Shown here: one piece after another, positions 11,916 through 24,400 of the stretch
Position numbering within the stretch: position 1 is the first letter of the stretch
Layout of the letters: each line of letters opens with the position of its first letter
Assembly (NCBI GenBank): GCA_010093605.1
Contig: MU004197.1
Location: 930,001 to 994,000, forward strand
DNA from: Lophium mytilinum
Lineage: Eukaryota; Ascomycota; Dothideomycetes; Mytilinidiales; Mytilinidiaceae
DNA: 64,000 nt
Direction: 5' to 3'
Position numbers and translations under genes: made by a program
Notes under the pieces: model-generated
Databases searched by the model: none
Seen by the model: only the letters and a program-made list of their open reading frames with translations
Told to the model about the DNA's origin: nothing

Positions 11916-14180
11916 GGCGGCGAATGTTGCCCCTCGGGGACCTGGCAGATGGTGGTGAGAAAGGAAGAAGAGGTCCGGCGCAAGCTGCGGAGAGGGTCCA
12001 GGAGCGCTCGGAAGCGGGGGCAAGAACGACAGGAGGTAGCAGTTGATAGCAGTCGAGCAGGATGCAATTGCTGAAGCTCTCGGGGGCAACTCGCAGTGAT
12101 AAAGACAGTGTGGTAAGGAGGTTGCCGTGTTAATTAAATTCGCTCTCGCTTTCGCAAGCTGCCATTAATTTTTCAGGGGTGGCGCGCTCCAATCAGCACG
12201 CGCCTTCGCCGTGCTCCACTCTCGGATTCTCACACGAGAGTGTATCCGAACCCGAGGAATCATCTGATAATAGAATGGCCAATGCCTGGTCACTCGATGT
12301 ACTCCTATTGCCCGCAAATTCAACACTTTTGACCGCTATTTGAAGCTGATTATCAATTTTAACAACCGGATGATATAGGGACGCTTTGCGGCAATTGAAT
12401 AGAGTCTGTGTCACGTGTCGTTTTTTTTTACCTTGTGGAGAATAGGGGACGTCATTATGGACGATGACTTCTGCTTTCTTTATACATATAACCACCACAA
12501 CAATGCACTCCTCGTATTCCTCTATCTCCACGTGGCGAACCGGAATCTGATACTTCCGCTCCTACTCATCAAGGACCCTTGGACCCTTAGCCGTTTGACT
12601 ACCTAAGCGACGGCATATTCGGCTTCGACATGACTTCGCCTTATTGTAGTGAAGCGAAAGCGAAGCAAGCGAGATAAGTTGTATTTATTGGGATTATCTG
12701 TCACGTCTATCAAGTCCCGCATCTTGTCCTCCCAGGGTATGCAAGATACCGACTTGAGCCCATACAGTCACCCTCATTCAACAATCTCAGTCAAAGCGAA
12801 GTAAGACAATTACAAGAGTTTATTCTAGAGGTACAGTAAGATAGATTGAGACTGAGTTCCCAACGTCCGATGATGCGGACACATCCGTATGGCTCATAGT
12901 ACCCGTGCGAACTGCGTTACAATAAAGGTCTTATATACCTGCATCCTGCAAAGCCATCACAACCTTAATCCAAATATACGTAGCATCCAGCTGCCCAACC
13001 CAGCAACGGTCTCACATGCGGCACCCTCTCACAACCCATAGTCACTAGTAGCACATTGCAACAACCGACTGACGCGTACTTTCACGTCTTAAACGTTGAT
13101 AGTCACCTCATACTGCGATATCAAGGACGGCTGACCCCGGGAAACAGAATACGAAAGCGATTTCCGGACCAGCTATAGAAAAGGACCAGGTTAGAAGCTC
13201 TTGAAGGCTTTCTAAGCCTGTCTATCAGCTAACCACCTACAAAATCTACCGGGAAAGACCGTCGTACCTTAGCTTACCTTAGCTACACCAATATACCAAA
13301 ACGATGCAGCTTTATCTGCAACCTCTACCAACTACCAAGCTTCGGAATTCCTGTGTCCTTGGTGCATGTATTTCCCGAGTCACCTGCACCAACCAGCACT
13401 AACGTTGGTAATGCGCTCCTCTACCGTTGAATTCGTACATACAGGCGCTAAAGTACGACATCTCTTCCACGCAGCGCCAGGACCCAAGGTTGGGCAAATC
13501 GTGTTTTGGTATTCTCCCGGATTCAGTCGCATAACAACGCGCTAACACACCACAAACATCAGCTGTATAGGCAGGCCGGCCGTAAGCGCGTCAACCCTCT
13601 CCAATTCAAACCCTTTCCAAGCCTCCGCAAACTAATCAGAAGCTTCATAATCTATCTGAAGCGCCTCAAACGGTGTTTGAGTAAATGTGTCTACATGTGT
13701 GGCGAGGCGGCACTATAGCTTACCTACGTGACTGCATTGCCACTCAGACAATAAATGCACATTTGTTAAGCTGATCCTGCTCAAACAGACTAGTGCACTG
13801 GGACAAACCTAGGCGCCCAGTGGGGACTACGCTTACCGTCATATCCCCGAGAGTACCCCGCAACCCCATGGGCCGCCTCGTTCATCTTCTTGTCTCGATT
13901 TTCTTTGATACAGCTCATGATGAGTCAGCGCTAAGTCCTCCAGCGTACCGGCGTACTCCTCTGATTAGGCAAGCAGTAATGCTAGTAAGGCCTGCGACGG
14001 CATGCCACCTACGGCGTAGGTATAGATACAGAGGTGCATATAAGTAGGAGGGTGCTTACCTGCAATAGAGTATCTCAGCCTTTCGCTTTTCAGATTCTGA
14101 CGAGCATATATATATATATACATATATTCTTGAGACCTTTTCTTTGCCTGATTAGGACGTCACGGACTTAACGATCGATA
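11916..14180. other. Intergenic between ERG3 and O-methyltransferase
   Basis: About 2.3 kb shared upstream of two divergent genes. Only short frames without domains are present. A TA-rich tract ends it just before the methyltransferase gene. Confidence 0.6.
14106..14127. repeat. (TA)n microsatellite
   Basis: An alternating AT run with one C, about 55 bp upstream of the methyltransferase ATG. It may serve as a TATA-like region, but this is only positional. Confidence 0.7.
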
Positions 14181-15525
14181 ATGGACACCACCCTCCAGAG
14201 CGTCACCCAAGCCCTGAGCGGCTTCTCTGTCCAGAATGCTACGGAAGCGTCTCGCAAATCGCTTTTAGAAGCCGCGCGTTCTCTTGTCGCGGAACTCGAG
14301 ACACCTGGAGAGAAGCTGGCGCGGTTGGGTTGGTTTGAGGTAGATATTCCTATATTCCCGTCATTACGTAACTTCGAGAAAGCTAACGAGGAGTAGATCC
14401 ATCGCCCTACGGCACTCAAAGTTGGGTTGGATCTTGGTTTGTTCAACAAGATGGCGGAAGATAATGCGTCGCCGAAGTCTGTGGACCAGCTAGCGAAAAT
14501 GACGGGTGCAGAAGCACGGCTTTTAGGTTAGTGGAAAGACTAGGTCTCCGCTGGGTGGATAGCTGACAATGCGCTACAGGGAGACTTCTCCGCGTCATGG
14601 CTGCGGATCGCATGGTCGAAGAGACGGGACCTAGCCAGTACAAGCTCAACGGGTTCTCGACGTTGCTAACGCAGGAGATTTACCAAGGCCTCCTGCTTGA
14701 CTGGTCAGCAGCCTTGCCCCAAGTGAAGAATGAGGTTATCGTACTGACTCGAAGTGTAGTCTGGAAACCAACCTCTTGCCAACCGCATTACTACCAGACT
14801 ATCTCAAAAAGACCGGATACAAAAACCCGATCAACAAGGACGAGACTGCCTGGAAGGTTGCGATGAACACACCTCTGCCGTTCTTCGAGTATATCGCCCA
14901 GCCAGGCGAAGGACGTCGCTTGCGGAACTTTAACAATCATATGACGGCAAAGAACGAGATTTATACCCAGCGCTGGTTCGAAGTGGTCCCTGTGCATGAA
15001 GCCTTACGCCCATCGCTAGGGCCAGACGCACCTCTAATCATCGACGTCGGCGGGAGCGTCGGGCACGACCTCATCGCTCTTCACGAGGCGCACCCGGAGC
15101 TGAAAGGAAAGCTGTTGTTGCAAGACCTACCTGGCCCGATTGCTCAAGCAAACCTACCCGCAGGGATCGAGAAAGTGGAGTACGACTTCTTCACGCCGCA
15201 GCCCGTGAAAGAGGCGTCTGCCTACTACTTCCACCAGGTGCTCCACGACTGGCCGGATGACAAGTGCCGCGAGATTTTGAAGAACCAGATTCCGGCGATG
15301 AAGAGGGGGCATAGCAAGATTCTCATCGATGATATTGTCATTCCGGATCGAGGCGCAGGCTGGCTGGAGACGGGGATTGATATGATTATGCTGTCGACTC
15401 ATAGTGCACAAGAGCGGACGCAGGCGGATTGGAGGGAGCTGCTCGAGAGCGTGGGGTTGAAGATGACGCAGCTCTGGGATTGCAAGGGATACCCTTTCAA
15501 GTTGATTGAGGCGGAGCTTGCGTAA
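14181..15525 (+). CDS. Class II SAM-dependent O-methyltransferase
   Basis: Predicted 392-residue enzyme, the usual size for fungal secondary-metabolism O-methyltransferases. Exons: 14181..14339, 14397..14526, 14580..14703, 14760..15525; GT-AG introns of 53-57 nt in correct phase. An N-terminal helical winged-helix dimerisation region (about residues 55-140) precedes the Rossmann domain. SAM-binding glycine loop: IIDVGGSVGHD. An acidic ribose contact lies in LLLQDLPG, and the likely catalytic His sits in YYFHQVLHDWPDD. It would transfer a methyl group to a phenolic or similar hydroxyl; the substrate cannot be read from sequence. No polyketide synthase, NRPS or P450 lies next to it in this window, so it is not obviously part of a cluster. 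Confidence 0.9.
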
Positions 15526-15680
15526 GTCTCTTGTGGAGAGTAACGTTCAAGATTATGACTTGAATCATACAAGGGCTATCCTGTGGGGCATGTTGTCAGA
15601 TTTTTGAGCTGCAAGAGGAAAGACGGAATCCAGGGAAGATCGGGGCCTAAGATGGCGACTTTGTGAGTCCAAAGGGCACA

Positions 15681-15915
15681 GGAGAGCTGTCACCCCCCCC
15701 CCCAGATTACTAGGAGAAATGTTCAACACGCTCCAAAGCATGGATTTAAGTTAAGAGATATCAAAACAAGGTCCGTTTATTTAGCTCTGCGTACTTGGAT
15801 GCATGGACTCCCTCTTACTGCCGAGTTCTTAATACTAGAAGTCTCGTCGCGACCCTATTTTAAAGGATCTGATTGGTTGATGGGCCCGTGGAGGATTTGG
15901 GGGTGACAGTTCTCC
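15681..15915. repeat. 235-bp inverted-repeat element, MITE-like
   Basis: The left end, GGAGAGCTGTCACCCCC (15681..15697), is the reverse complement of the right end (15899..15915) with one mismatch. The left copy runs into an 11-C tract. No target-site duplication is visible, so it may be an old miniature element or a hairpin unrelated to transposition. Confidence 0.45.
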
Positions 15916-16070
15916 CGTCCACCCCTGTGAAGGTATTCTTTCAGATGGGTTGATCTGCAATTGACATGGAAACAGCTAGTACACGTTCCGAATGAAGTAG
16001 AATAAAGAGAAAGGTATACGACCGTCAACGTCCTCCTCCATCCAGACTAGAACGCATAGTTTCAGCTCAC

Positions 16071-16394
16071 ATGTTCTTCGGCCTCACCGCTCTAAGCCTC
16101 CTCGTGAGTAGGGTGAGATGTATGTTGTATCAAGACACGAGATCATCGACACCGATACCCTCTATCCCCACATTCCAGAGTCATGCAACCAACCCATTAG
16201 CATGACTCGAACGCTCAAGCCAACTTGAAACATAAGTGCCACACAACTGACTAACAGAAAGTCCGCAGCCGGAGAACGTTGCCACGGTGCGTCAATGCTA
16301 CTTCCTAGCTGCCTATTTGGGTTGCACGTGCGACATCCTAGTCTGCCACGCTTCTTCTGCATTTCCTGTATTCATCTGCACTACCCCTGCATGA
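16071..16394 (+). CDS. Possible small Cys-rich protein, speculative
   Basis: Two candidate exons, 16071..16103 and 16269..16394, would give 52 residues. The start MFFGLTALSLL is hydrophobic like a short signal peptide, and the second exon holds five Cys (QCYF, GCTCD, LVCH, FICT). The donor is GTGAGT and the acceptor is the second of two nearby AGs after a CTAAC branch point; using the first AG gives a different frame. No family is recognised and the signal-like segment is short for secretion. It could equally be chance. Confidence 0.2.
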
Positions 16395-19300
16395 GGTATC
16401 CGTGAGTAAGTTTTTGGCCACGCAGGCGGCTCCTCATCGGTGTTTGGACAGACTCGTCAGACCAGAGTAGGAAGGTTTCAACCTGCGGCGAAGGAGCCCA
16501 AAAGCCCTGGTCTGGGGTAGGTACTGGGGAGGGCAGTTAGCCTCCGCACACCACATGGCTACCGACCGTTGCGTGGGATGACAGCGAGCTTCCTGAGTCG
16601 GACCCGACATCTGGGTTCATTAGTAGTGGCGCGGAAGGATTCGCTGCTGTGTCAATCTCTCTCAATTGTGTCTCAGGCTGACAGCGGGCGGAGACATCAC
16701 CGTCGGCCGGAGATTCGAAACGTCGGTCTGAACACAAGGCCGATCGTATGGACACCGTTCTTCGTTTAGATGATGGTTGCTAACTGTTGCTCGCAGTAGT
16801 CTTGTCTACACGTAATTCGGATTTGCAGATCGACTTATCGTCGGGGGCTACCGAGTGAGTGTAGTCCTTTATTCTACCCCTGTGAAGCCTGACTAGAACC
16901 GCAGGCGGGTATCGGTGAAGCGGTTCTGCAACAATGTGGTCAACTAGCGGAGATGTTTGGGACGGGCGTTTCCGCTACCGTCTAAAAAGCGGGTAGTATG
17001 CGTGGAGGTAGCATGTCGTCGACGCTCGGGGCACCAGACGAAGAGGAACGTAGTCCGTGCTGCCATGCTATCCATGCGGGCTGCATTAGGCAGGTGAGAT
17101 AAATCCACATGGCTGAGAAGCGGCTCCAAGGCTTGGTTCACGGGCTGGTCGTAGTTTGAGGTTGCAGGATTGCGTATGCTATGGCGTAGGAGGATTCTGG
17201 TCTGCGCGCTCCTTGAGCGGCGGCATGCAGGTTGCTTCGAGATGGATACGGCCGTCTCTTTCTTTACAGCATCCAACCTGGAGGCGGTGTCATGTCACGC
17301 CTCCACTCTGCATCTATCCGCCTGTCCAAGCGCTGGAGGAGTCGTCAATACGAGATGTGGAATCATTTCGTTGGCTTGAGAGCGTCGCAGCGCGGACCGC
17401 CTCGACAGTGATGATGTTCCTTGCCCGGTCCCGTAGGATTCAAGCTTCCATCTCTGTTGCGACCGCCGATTAGGGTAGAAGGGAGAGCAGATCCGCCTCC
17501 GTGATCCAGATCCAGTCTTGGAGTCGTACGTACTCGCAACGCAATTCGGGTCTTCTTGGAGTGGTGGATAGGCGCATCGCTCGGTCATAGCATGGCGCGA
17601 TCCGCCTCACATCTCCAATCCCAGGCGCGATCTACAAGATGGTGTCGCGATAAGCATCACACAACCCTGGCGTGGGCTCCACTCGGCCCGCTGTCTCTCC
17701 AAGAGCCGAAGAACATCATCGCCAGCTGTTGCAACCATCCCAGCTGTCCTTTCGCCCTCTACCAATACCCCAACAGCATTTATCGAGATAGCCAACAAGC
17801 AGAGCCGAGCGATGCTCCATCATGCCACTCGAAGCGAAAATCCGAATCTTCAATCAGGGTTTTCCAGCGCCCACTCATCCCCAACCTCGCCATTACCGCA
17901 TCAGCCCTCCTGCATGGCTCCGCTGAGGCTGGCTGGAGCCACTGGAGATCCGGGGACGCGATCTGCAAAATCCCCTTCCCATCTGCAACCCACCCCACAC
18001 CCCTACGCAGAGATTTCGTCCACGGCAAGGCTAGCTAGCAGCAAAAGCCAATCTGCGAATCGATGAACTCGATTTGCGCGCGGCCTCCCCAAGCGAAAAA
18101 AACTGCTTCATGTCCGGTCGTCCATATGCGGAGGTGTCCACACGAGGTGAAAGTTGCGTTGCAGGCACACACGCCCGCATCCAGCATCCCCACGCGCCCT
18201 CCATCCAATGCAGCTCGCCCTGGAAGAAAGCAGAGTTTTTCGCGCCGTCTCCGCTCCAATAGGGCTCACGGCTCCCCCAATTACCTGCAGGACGACACCC
18301 GCGTCCTGCTCTTTCCCCTCTCTCGTGAAACCTGCACCCTTCAAGCCCCGTTCGGAATTCTCCTCGCCGTATGCGATCCTCCACACACCCTGCACGTGAA
18401 GCACGTGCATCGCAGCGCCTTGCATCCGGCCTCTGACCACCACTCGCTCGTCCGCCAATGCCGCGACTATTGCCAGCTACATATTATTCCCAGCGCCGGC
18501 GCCGCATCCCCAGGCCAGCGAACGGCGCCCGACGCGAGGCGATGGCGGGCGTCTTCCGTAGCTCGTTCGCACTACAATCTCCGTACCGTATGCCCAGATA
18601 CGTACACACACACACGTACACACCATCTTATCGAGCCCATACTCAGCAATTCCACGGCTGCGCCCTCGCATCCTCAAACTCGGCTATCGTATGGGTAGAG
18701 ACGGTGTAAGCAACGCTGCCCGCCCCTACGCGTCCAACCGTGCGCGTGCAGCGTCACACACCTCACACGCGAGAGGAGGAGTATGATGTATGGATTGGGT
18801 GTACGGTGAGTGGAGCTTTTCTCCGCTCAGGATAAGCGCGATGCGGGTCGCTTGGCTGACGAGTTCCCCACCCACCGCAGCGGGGCGGGGCATATGCAGT
18901 TGTGATTGGACGCCGCAAACCTGATTTGGTGATAGGCTGGGCCTGCGCGTAATGCGATCTGTCACACCTGCACCTAAACAACCCATCCCAGCTTTTAGAG
19001 GGGGTGCTGCAAGAAAGGAGGGGGGCGTGATAGAGGCGTGCAGCAAACCGTTGCGAAACAAGATCGATGGGCCGAGGGATGGGGGAGATCTGGGGTGGAG
19101 ATTGCTGCGCGTAGAAGGAAGAGGTTGTGGTGGATGTGTCTCAGATAGATAGGAGATAGCTGTGCGGAGTGGTAATATACTCGTCTCATATCGGGGAACT
19201 GTCCAGTTTGGGGTAAGTGTGCTGGCGTAGTCGACGGAAACCTAGAGTGTGATGATGTATGTAGAAGCGGCCTTGTTTGGTAGGTAAAATAGCCATATGA

Positions 19301-19827
19301 TGCAACTGATAGAACTAGTATGTAAAATATGTATGAACAATAACACCGGCGGCGAAAAGAATGCTTGTTCTCACGCCAGCCAGTAGTGGGGTATCCGCAA
19401 GTTACCAAAAAACCGACTTTCCTCGTCCCGTCCATCCCAGATATGGCTTTGATAGCGTGCATAATAGTAATGAAAAGAATAACAACCTAACCCCGAGCCT
19501 GATGGAACTAGTATGAGCTGTCTCGCGGGGTCGAGGATCGACTGGAAATATTAGGAGCAGCGAGCATTTGCAAATCAACGTCGCGATGTTGTCCGCAACT
19601 ATCCAGTCCAATACCTCTAATCTCCTCCCACGAATCGCGGTCCAAGAGGCTCATGACAGTAGTTCCTGTGCAAGCGAAATGCTAAAGTGATCCTGCCGAG
19701 CTATCCTCTCGATAATGCGAAGGCCTTTGAGAGGCATGCCTGGCGCCTGTAATTCCCGTACATTGTCGTTATCGTCTCACATGTGGTCGTATGATGTCGT
19801 AGTCATAAAATGTGTTTGTTGCTTGAT

Positions 19828-21465
19828 TTAGTACATCTTTCGTTCCGGAAAGACCATGTCGCCGTATCCCGTAGCTTGGCTGTAGTTAACAGCGTCGACG
19901 GGACCGCTGAAGTCGTAGCTGTGGTGGCTATGTTTGTGCTCTTGCTCGGCCTCAGAGGATAGTGATGAGGAACGGCTGCTCCGGTCGCTTGCTGGGTGTG
20001 GGTGGGCATAGCTGTGGTGAATTCGGTGTGATGCTGAGGACGATGCCGTGGCCAAGGAAGAGTAAGAGGAAGATGAGGAAACAGCAGAAGACGGAGCAGC
20101 GGATATTCTCCTGTCTTTGCCACGTCCTTTAATGCCCTTGTTGGAGTTCTTGTACAGGGCAGCAAAATACTCCCAGAGGTCCTTGTCTTGGGCTGTCACA
20201 GGATCTCCCTCTCTGATGGATGCAAATTTCGATGTCAAATAACGCAGAGTCGATGTATGGAACTTGTTCTGGTGTGACTGTAGTTGCGATCAGTACTGAG
20301 TCATGTCCGTCGGTCCGACTACTGGCACGACATACCTTGAGGTTACCGAGCTGGGTGAACTGCTTGCCGCAATCGTCGAGCCTGCACGTGAATGGCTTGA
20401 TCTGTTGGTGCACAATCTTGTGTGCTCGAACATTGCCACGCTGTGCGAATGTCTTACCACAGATGTCGCACTGGTATGGTCGCTCCCCGGTGTGCCTTCG
20501 TTCATGAGTCTGCAAACTGTTAAACAAGAGCTTTCATACGTTATAGCGTGTACTAACCTTGAGGTTTCCAAGCTGAGAAAATCGTTGGCCACAGGATGGT
20601 TCTTTGCAAAGCTAACAACTTGTTAGCAACGCATTACGGACATCGAGGTGACCGCACTCACGAATGGTTTGACTCCAGTGTGAGCACGAGTGTGGATCTC
20701 AAGATGAGTCTTCTGATAGAAGCTTTTGTGGCAGTCAGGCATGCTGCATTGGTATCTCTTCTTCGACTTCTGACTGGACTTGGCCTTGTCGCTGTCACTG
20801 CTGGACTTTGCAGGTGCGTGAGCAACAGGCGCTGTGTATGTAACGAGTGGCTGCTTGTGGGGCAGTACCTTACTGGGCTGCTGCTGTCGTTTTGCCTGGT
20901 TTGACTTAGCCTGGATGGCCTTCATCAATGTGTCCACATCGGTTGCAAAGTTGATGGCACTGTCAGACTCGGAGCTCGTGTTCTTGCTGTCGTCGGCGTA
21001 GCTGGCGTCGTTGTATATCTGGCTTGGCTGGATAGGGGAGGCTGCTTCGGTCTTAACGGGTGGGGTTCTCTCCATCATGGAATAGTCGTTGCGGACATCT
21101 CTCGTGGTTGGTAGGCCGTTTGAAAGCTCGTTGGGACCCGAGTATGCCACGGAGTGGGCCAATGTCGGAGGATAATTCATGTTGAAGTTTTGTTGCATGT
21201 TGTATGGGTTCACTGCGAGAGGATCAAACGCAAATGCTCCAGATTGGTACGGAACTGAGGTTGCAGGATGGCTTTGGAACATTGGCATGGCGAGATCGAG
21301 GTGTGTTGGCTGGAAAGCTCTCGAGACTGGGGGGTTTGATACTGTCCGCACAGAAGTGTCGTAAGAAGGAAGCATGCTCATGCTCATGTTGGGGACATGG
21401 ACACCTTGGTCTGTTCGTCGTTGTTGCCAGATTCCAGCGTGTTGGGAAGCAACAGCGGCGGCCAT
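19828..21465 (-). CDS. AZF1: C2H2 zinc-finger transcription factor, Azf1-like
   Basis: Predicted 493-residue nuclear DNA-binding protein. Exons 21465..20662, 20611..20558, 20509..20336 and 20277..19828; introns of 48-58 nt fall between finger modules, all in phase 0. The N-terminal half is Gln/Ser/Pro-rich and disordered. Four tandem C2H2 fingers follow at roughly residues 238-352: [46 protein letters not shown] and [19 protein letters not shown], with TGERP-type linkers. This arrangement is that of ascomycete Azf1 homologues, glucose-responsive regulators in yeast. A second part, [37 protein letters not shown], follows the fingers and is typical of the filamentous homologues. The tail is Ser/His-rich. 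Target genes cannot be inferred here. The start could also be 21504. Confidence 0.87.
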
Positions 21466-24400
21466 TGTAGAATGAGGGCGAAGTGTCTGTAGCAATGGAA
21501 ACACTGCGGCTAGATGCTAGCTGACAGAGTGCAGCAGCAGAGGGAGGGATGCGGCAATAGAAGAGGCGCAAGGGCGGAGCCGGGAGACGGTAGGTGCGGA
21601 TATGCAGGAGCGGCGTAGTGTGGAGAAGACTAAGTAGATGATGGACACAGCAAATATGCAAGATGGCGTGGGAGCAAAATGGTCATGAGGGAGTGAGAAT
21701 CTGCAGCAGAGCTTGTCTGGGCCCGGGGGCGTGGTTGGAGAGATAGCATACATATAGATGAGCAAGCGATACAGTACAGTCTGTGTGGGAGAGACGTGGG
21801 GAGGGTAGTCCTCGAGCTAGGGCAGCAGCGGTGCACGGGGATCGAGGCCCTTTCGCGCTGCGTCAGGGCGCGCTCGGACATGCAGCAGGTGCAGAAGGCT
21901 GCGCAAGGCGCTCGGCATGCTGTCGACGCTCTGGGAAAGGCACGGGGAGAGGACGGGGCTGCGGGTGCGCCTTCAGATCCTCGCCGTGGTCCATCATCGG
22001 GAGCGCTGGGCGGCGATATGCACTGGGGGCCCTTGCGCCAGTCTCGCTGAACGGGCCGGGAAGGTGGCTTGCGGCCTGCGCGGGCCTGTCCAGGGCGAGT
22101 CTCAGAGCAGCCGCCGTCTGTGGTCGCTGTGTGGGGGTGCAGAGCACGTCGCCAGCCGTGGCGCCCAACCACGCTGAGGGCGCAGAATCCGCATCGTAGC
22201 AGCCAGGATTTGGTCGCCGACGTCAAAGCCCGTCTGGCACACTCACTCGAACTTCTCATGAGTCTATTGTTGTGCGGCAGCGAGGAGTACCTCTTGGCGT
22301 TGTGAGAAATCGGGTAGACTTCGGTGACGAGCATCGAAATGCTTTGGAGGCGTACAACAGGCCTCCACCACGCACGCCCCGAGCGGCCGGGGAGCAGGGA
22401 GACGACCGCACTGACTAAGGCCAGCAACGCCGCCAGCACGAGGGAGAGAAAGGGAGAGGAGAGTAGAGGCTGCCACTCTCTTACCGCGCCTCCCTCGCCC
22501 GCCGTGGGATTGGGTCGTGACGATCTCCTCGGTGCGTCGAGGGGTGGAGGAATCCCGGCATCGCATCGCTGGCGGCTTGCCGTCCTCGCACAGCGGCCGC
22601 CAGGCCTTCATAGGTCGACGGGTGCATGCGATACAATGCGGAGGTGCACGTGGGCGAGTTGCGAGAAACGCGCCCACAGAGGGAGCAGTTGGGCGCTCGC
22701 TTGGGGCTCCAAGAGAGGAAGCCCACCGTTCGGGCTTCAGGCTTCATCCGCGGTTGGCGATGGTCGTGGTGTGGTGGTGCGTTCGTCCTTGGAGTTAGGT
22801 AATGGGGTGGATGAAGACGGCTTCCGGCGCGAGGCCCAAAGGGGACATGCCCGGTCTGGCGATGCACTCCGGCACGGATCGTGGCCAATTCATCCTCTCC
22901 ACAACGCCCAGCTCCCCGGGAACCCATCCAGGCGGCTCTCGCGGCCAAAACAAACTCTGCCTCTTGCCCTGCCACGATGCACACCGAAGTCGCTGAGATG
23001 CAAACACCCGCTCTCAACGTACCTGCAGCCCCCTCACACTGCCCTCGATGCCTCTGATGCCTCCTCACGATGCCCCTCCCTTGACTCCTGCGGCGCGGAC
23101 CGGGCGGACGCGTAGAGGCAGCGGGTCCAGGCCCACTCGCGGCCGCAAATGGGCGGCACGCTGGCAAGTGTCGTGGGCCGGAAGGGCTGCATCTGTGTCT
23201 CTTGCCTCTTGTCGTAGGTCGGAGGTGAGGTTGTGTGGACGACCTGCGCTTCTTGCGCAGGCATCATCCCACAGCACTGGTAAGGTTCCGGGGCGCGGCC
23301 TGGGGACGGCCAGGGCCGCGCTCTGACTGCTCTACTATCTGTGCAGCTTGAATAATGCGATTTAGTTGTGCGAATCTTGCTGCCACGGCCTATCAGCGCC
23401 GTCCCTCTCGCCCCAAGTGCGCTGCGGAGCCAGCCGAGTCCCGCGCACTCGGGACGTCACGAGAGACATACAGCTGCCGTGCCGCCAACCTCTCTGCGTG
23501 CCGGCGCCCTCGCCCGGCTTCTCCAGATGGTGCATGTCGTGAGAGAGACCAAACACCTTGGTTGCCAGTCCGATAGGCGCTGGGGAGCGGGCTCCCACCG
23601 CCATCGAGCACCCTGTTTGTGGCCTCCCTGGCGCCTCGGACGCCTGTCACTTCCGCCTCTATCAGCCCCCTCTTTTGGCACAGTGGCCTCGCACCCCGGC
23701 TGATTGCTGTCCCCACTGCCGCTTCAGCTAGAGATTGTGGTCTTGCATGCCTCTGTCTAGGTCGCTTTGCCCTGCCGCCACCGTCATGGCGACGTTGACC
23801 CATTGCAGCGGAGTGGTAGCGCCTCTAGATCCACGGGGCTTCGCTCCCATCTTGCTTGCCTCATCCGCGAGCTCGGAGTCGGCCGGACATCCCGATGCCA
23901 AGTATAGCATCCAGTTTCCTAGCTTCTCATCTCTCTCCCGGCCGTACAACTCGTCGGGGCTCTAGAAAGAAATCTCCTCGTGCGCCGTAATGAGCATTTA
24001 TTTTGCGTATCCTTACAAAGTCTGTCACTGTCTGGTCATATCCTTGTAGAGCGTCTATCAAGCAGTGGCCAGTGCCATCTCATTGACGCCTCACGCTGTA
24101 CCGGGGAGAGGTAGCTTCTCGAACGCGTTCCTTCCGGTCCCTGTTCCTAGAAAAACAAACACAGCGCGATCCTGCAGTGTCTTCGCGTAGATCGTGAAGA
24201 CATGGTTTCAACCCCTCGTACCCGTCTGCCCCGAAGGCAAGATCCATGACTCTCATCCAAGACGGGCAACATGATGGCTTGGAATGGAAATGGCTGCAGC
24301 AGACTCTGACTGCAGTCAGGCCTCGCCAAAGGGGGAATGGCCGTGCTATCAGGGCCATGGCCTTGTCACGGAGAGCCTTGCCGTTTTTCTAGATCTTGAC

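Larger units (their letters stand above)
15526..19827. other. Gene-poor region
   Basis: 4.3 kb with no gene I can recognise. It contains a 235-bp inverted-repeat structure near its left end, a possible two-exon small Cys-rich frame at 16071..16394, scattered splice-like signals around 16797-16910, and a CpG-rich stretch at 17.8-18.7 kb where long overlapping frames occur by composition. Confidence 0.55.

Noticed and set aside
17556-18709. Overlapping frames of 80-210 codons on both strands
   Set aside because: Same compositional effect; Ser/Pro/His/Arg-rich with no conserved motif.
21630-23803. Several frames of 130-270 codons on both strands
   Set aside because: They overlap in most registers in very GC-rich DNA, have Arg/Pro/Ala-heavy composition and no domains or splice structure; stop codons are simply rare there.
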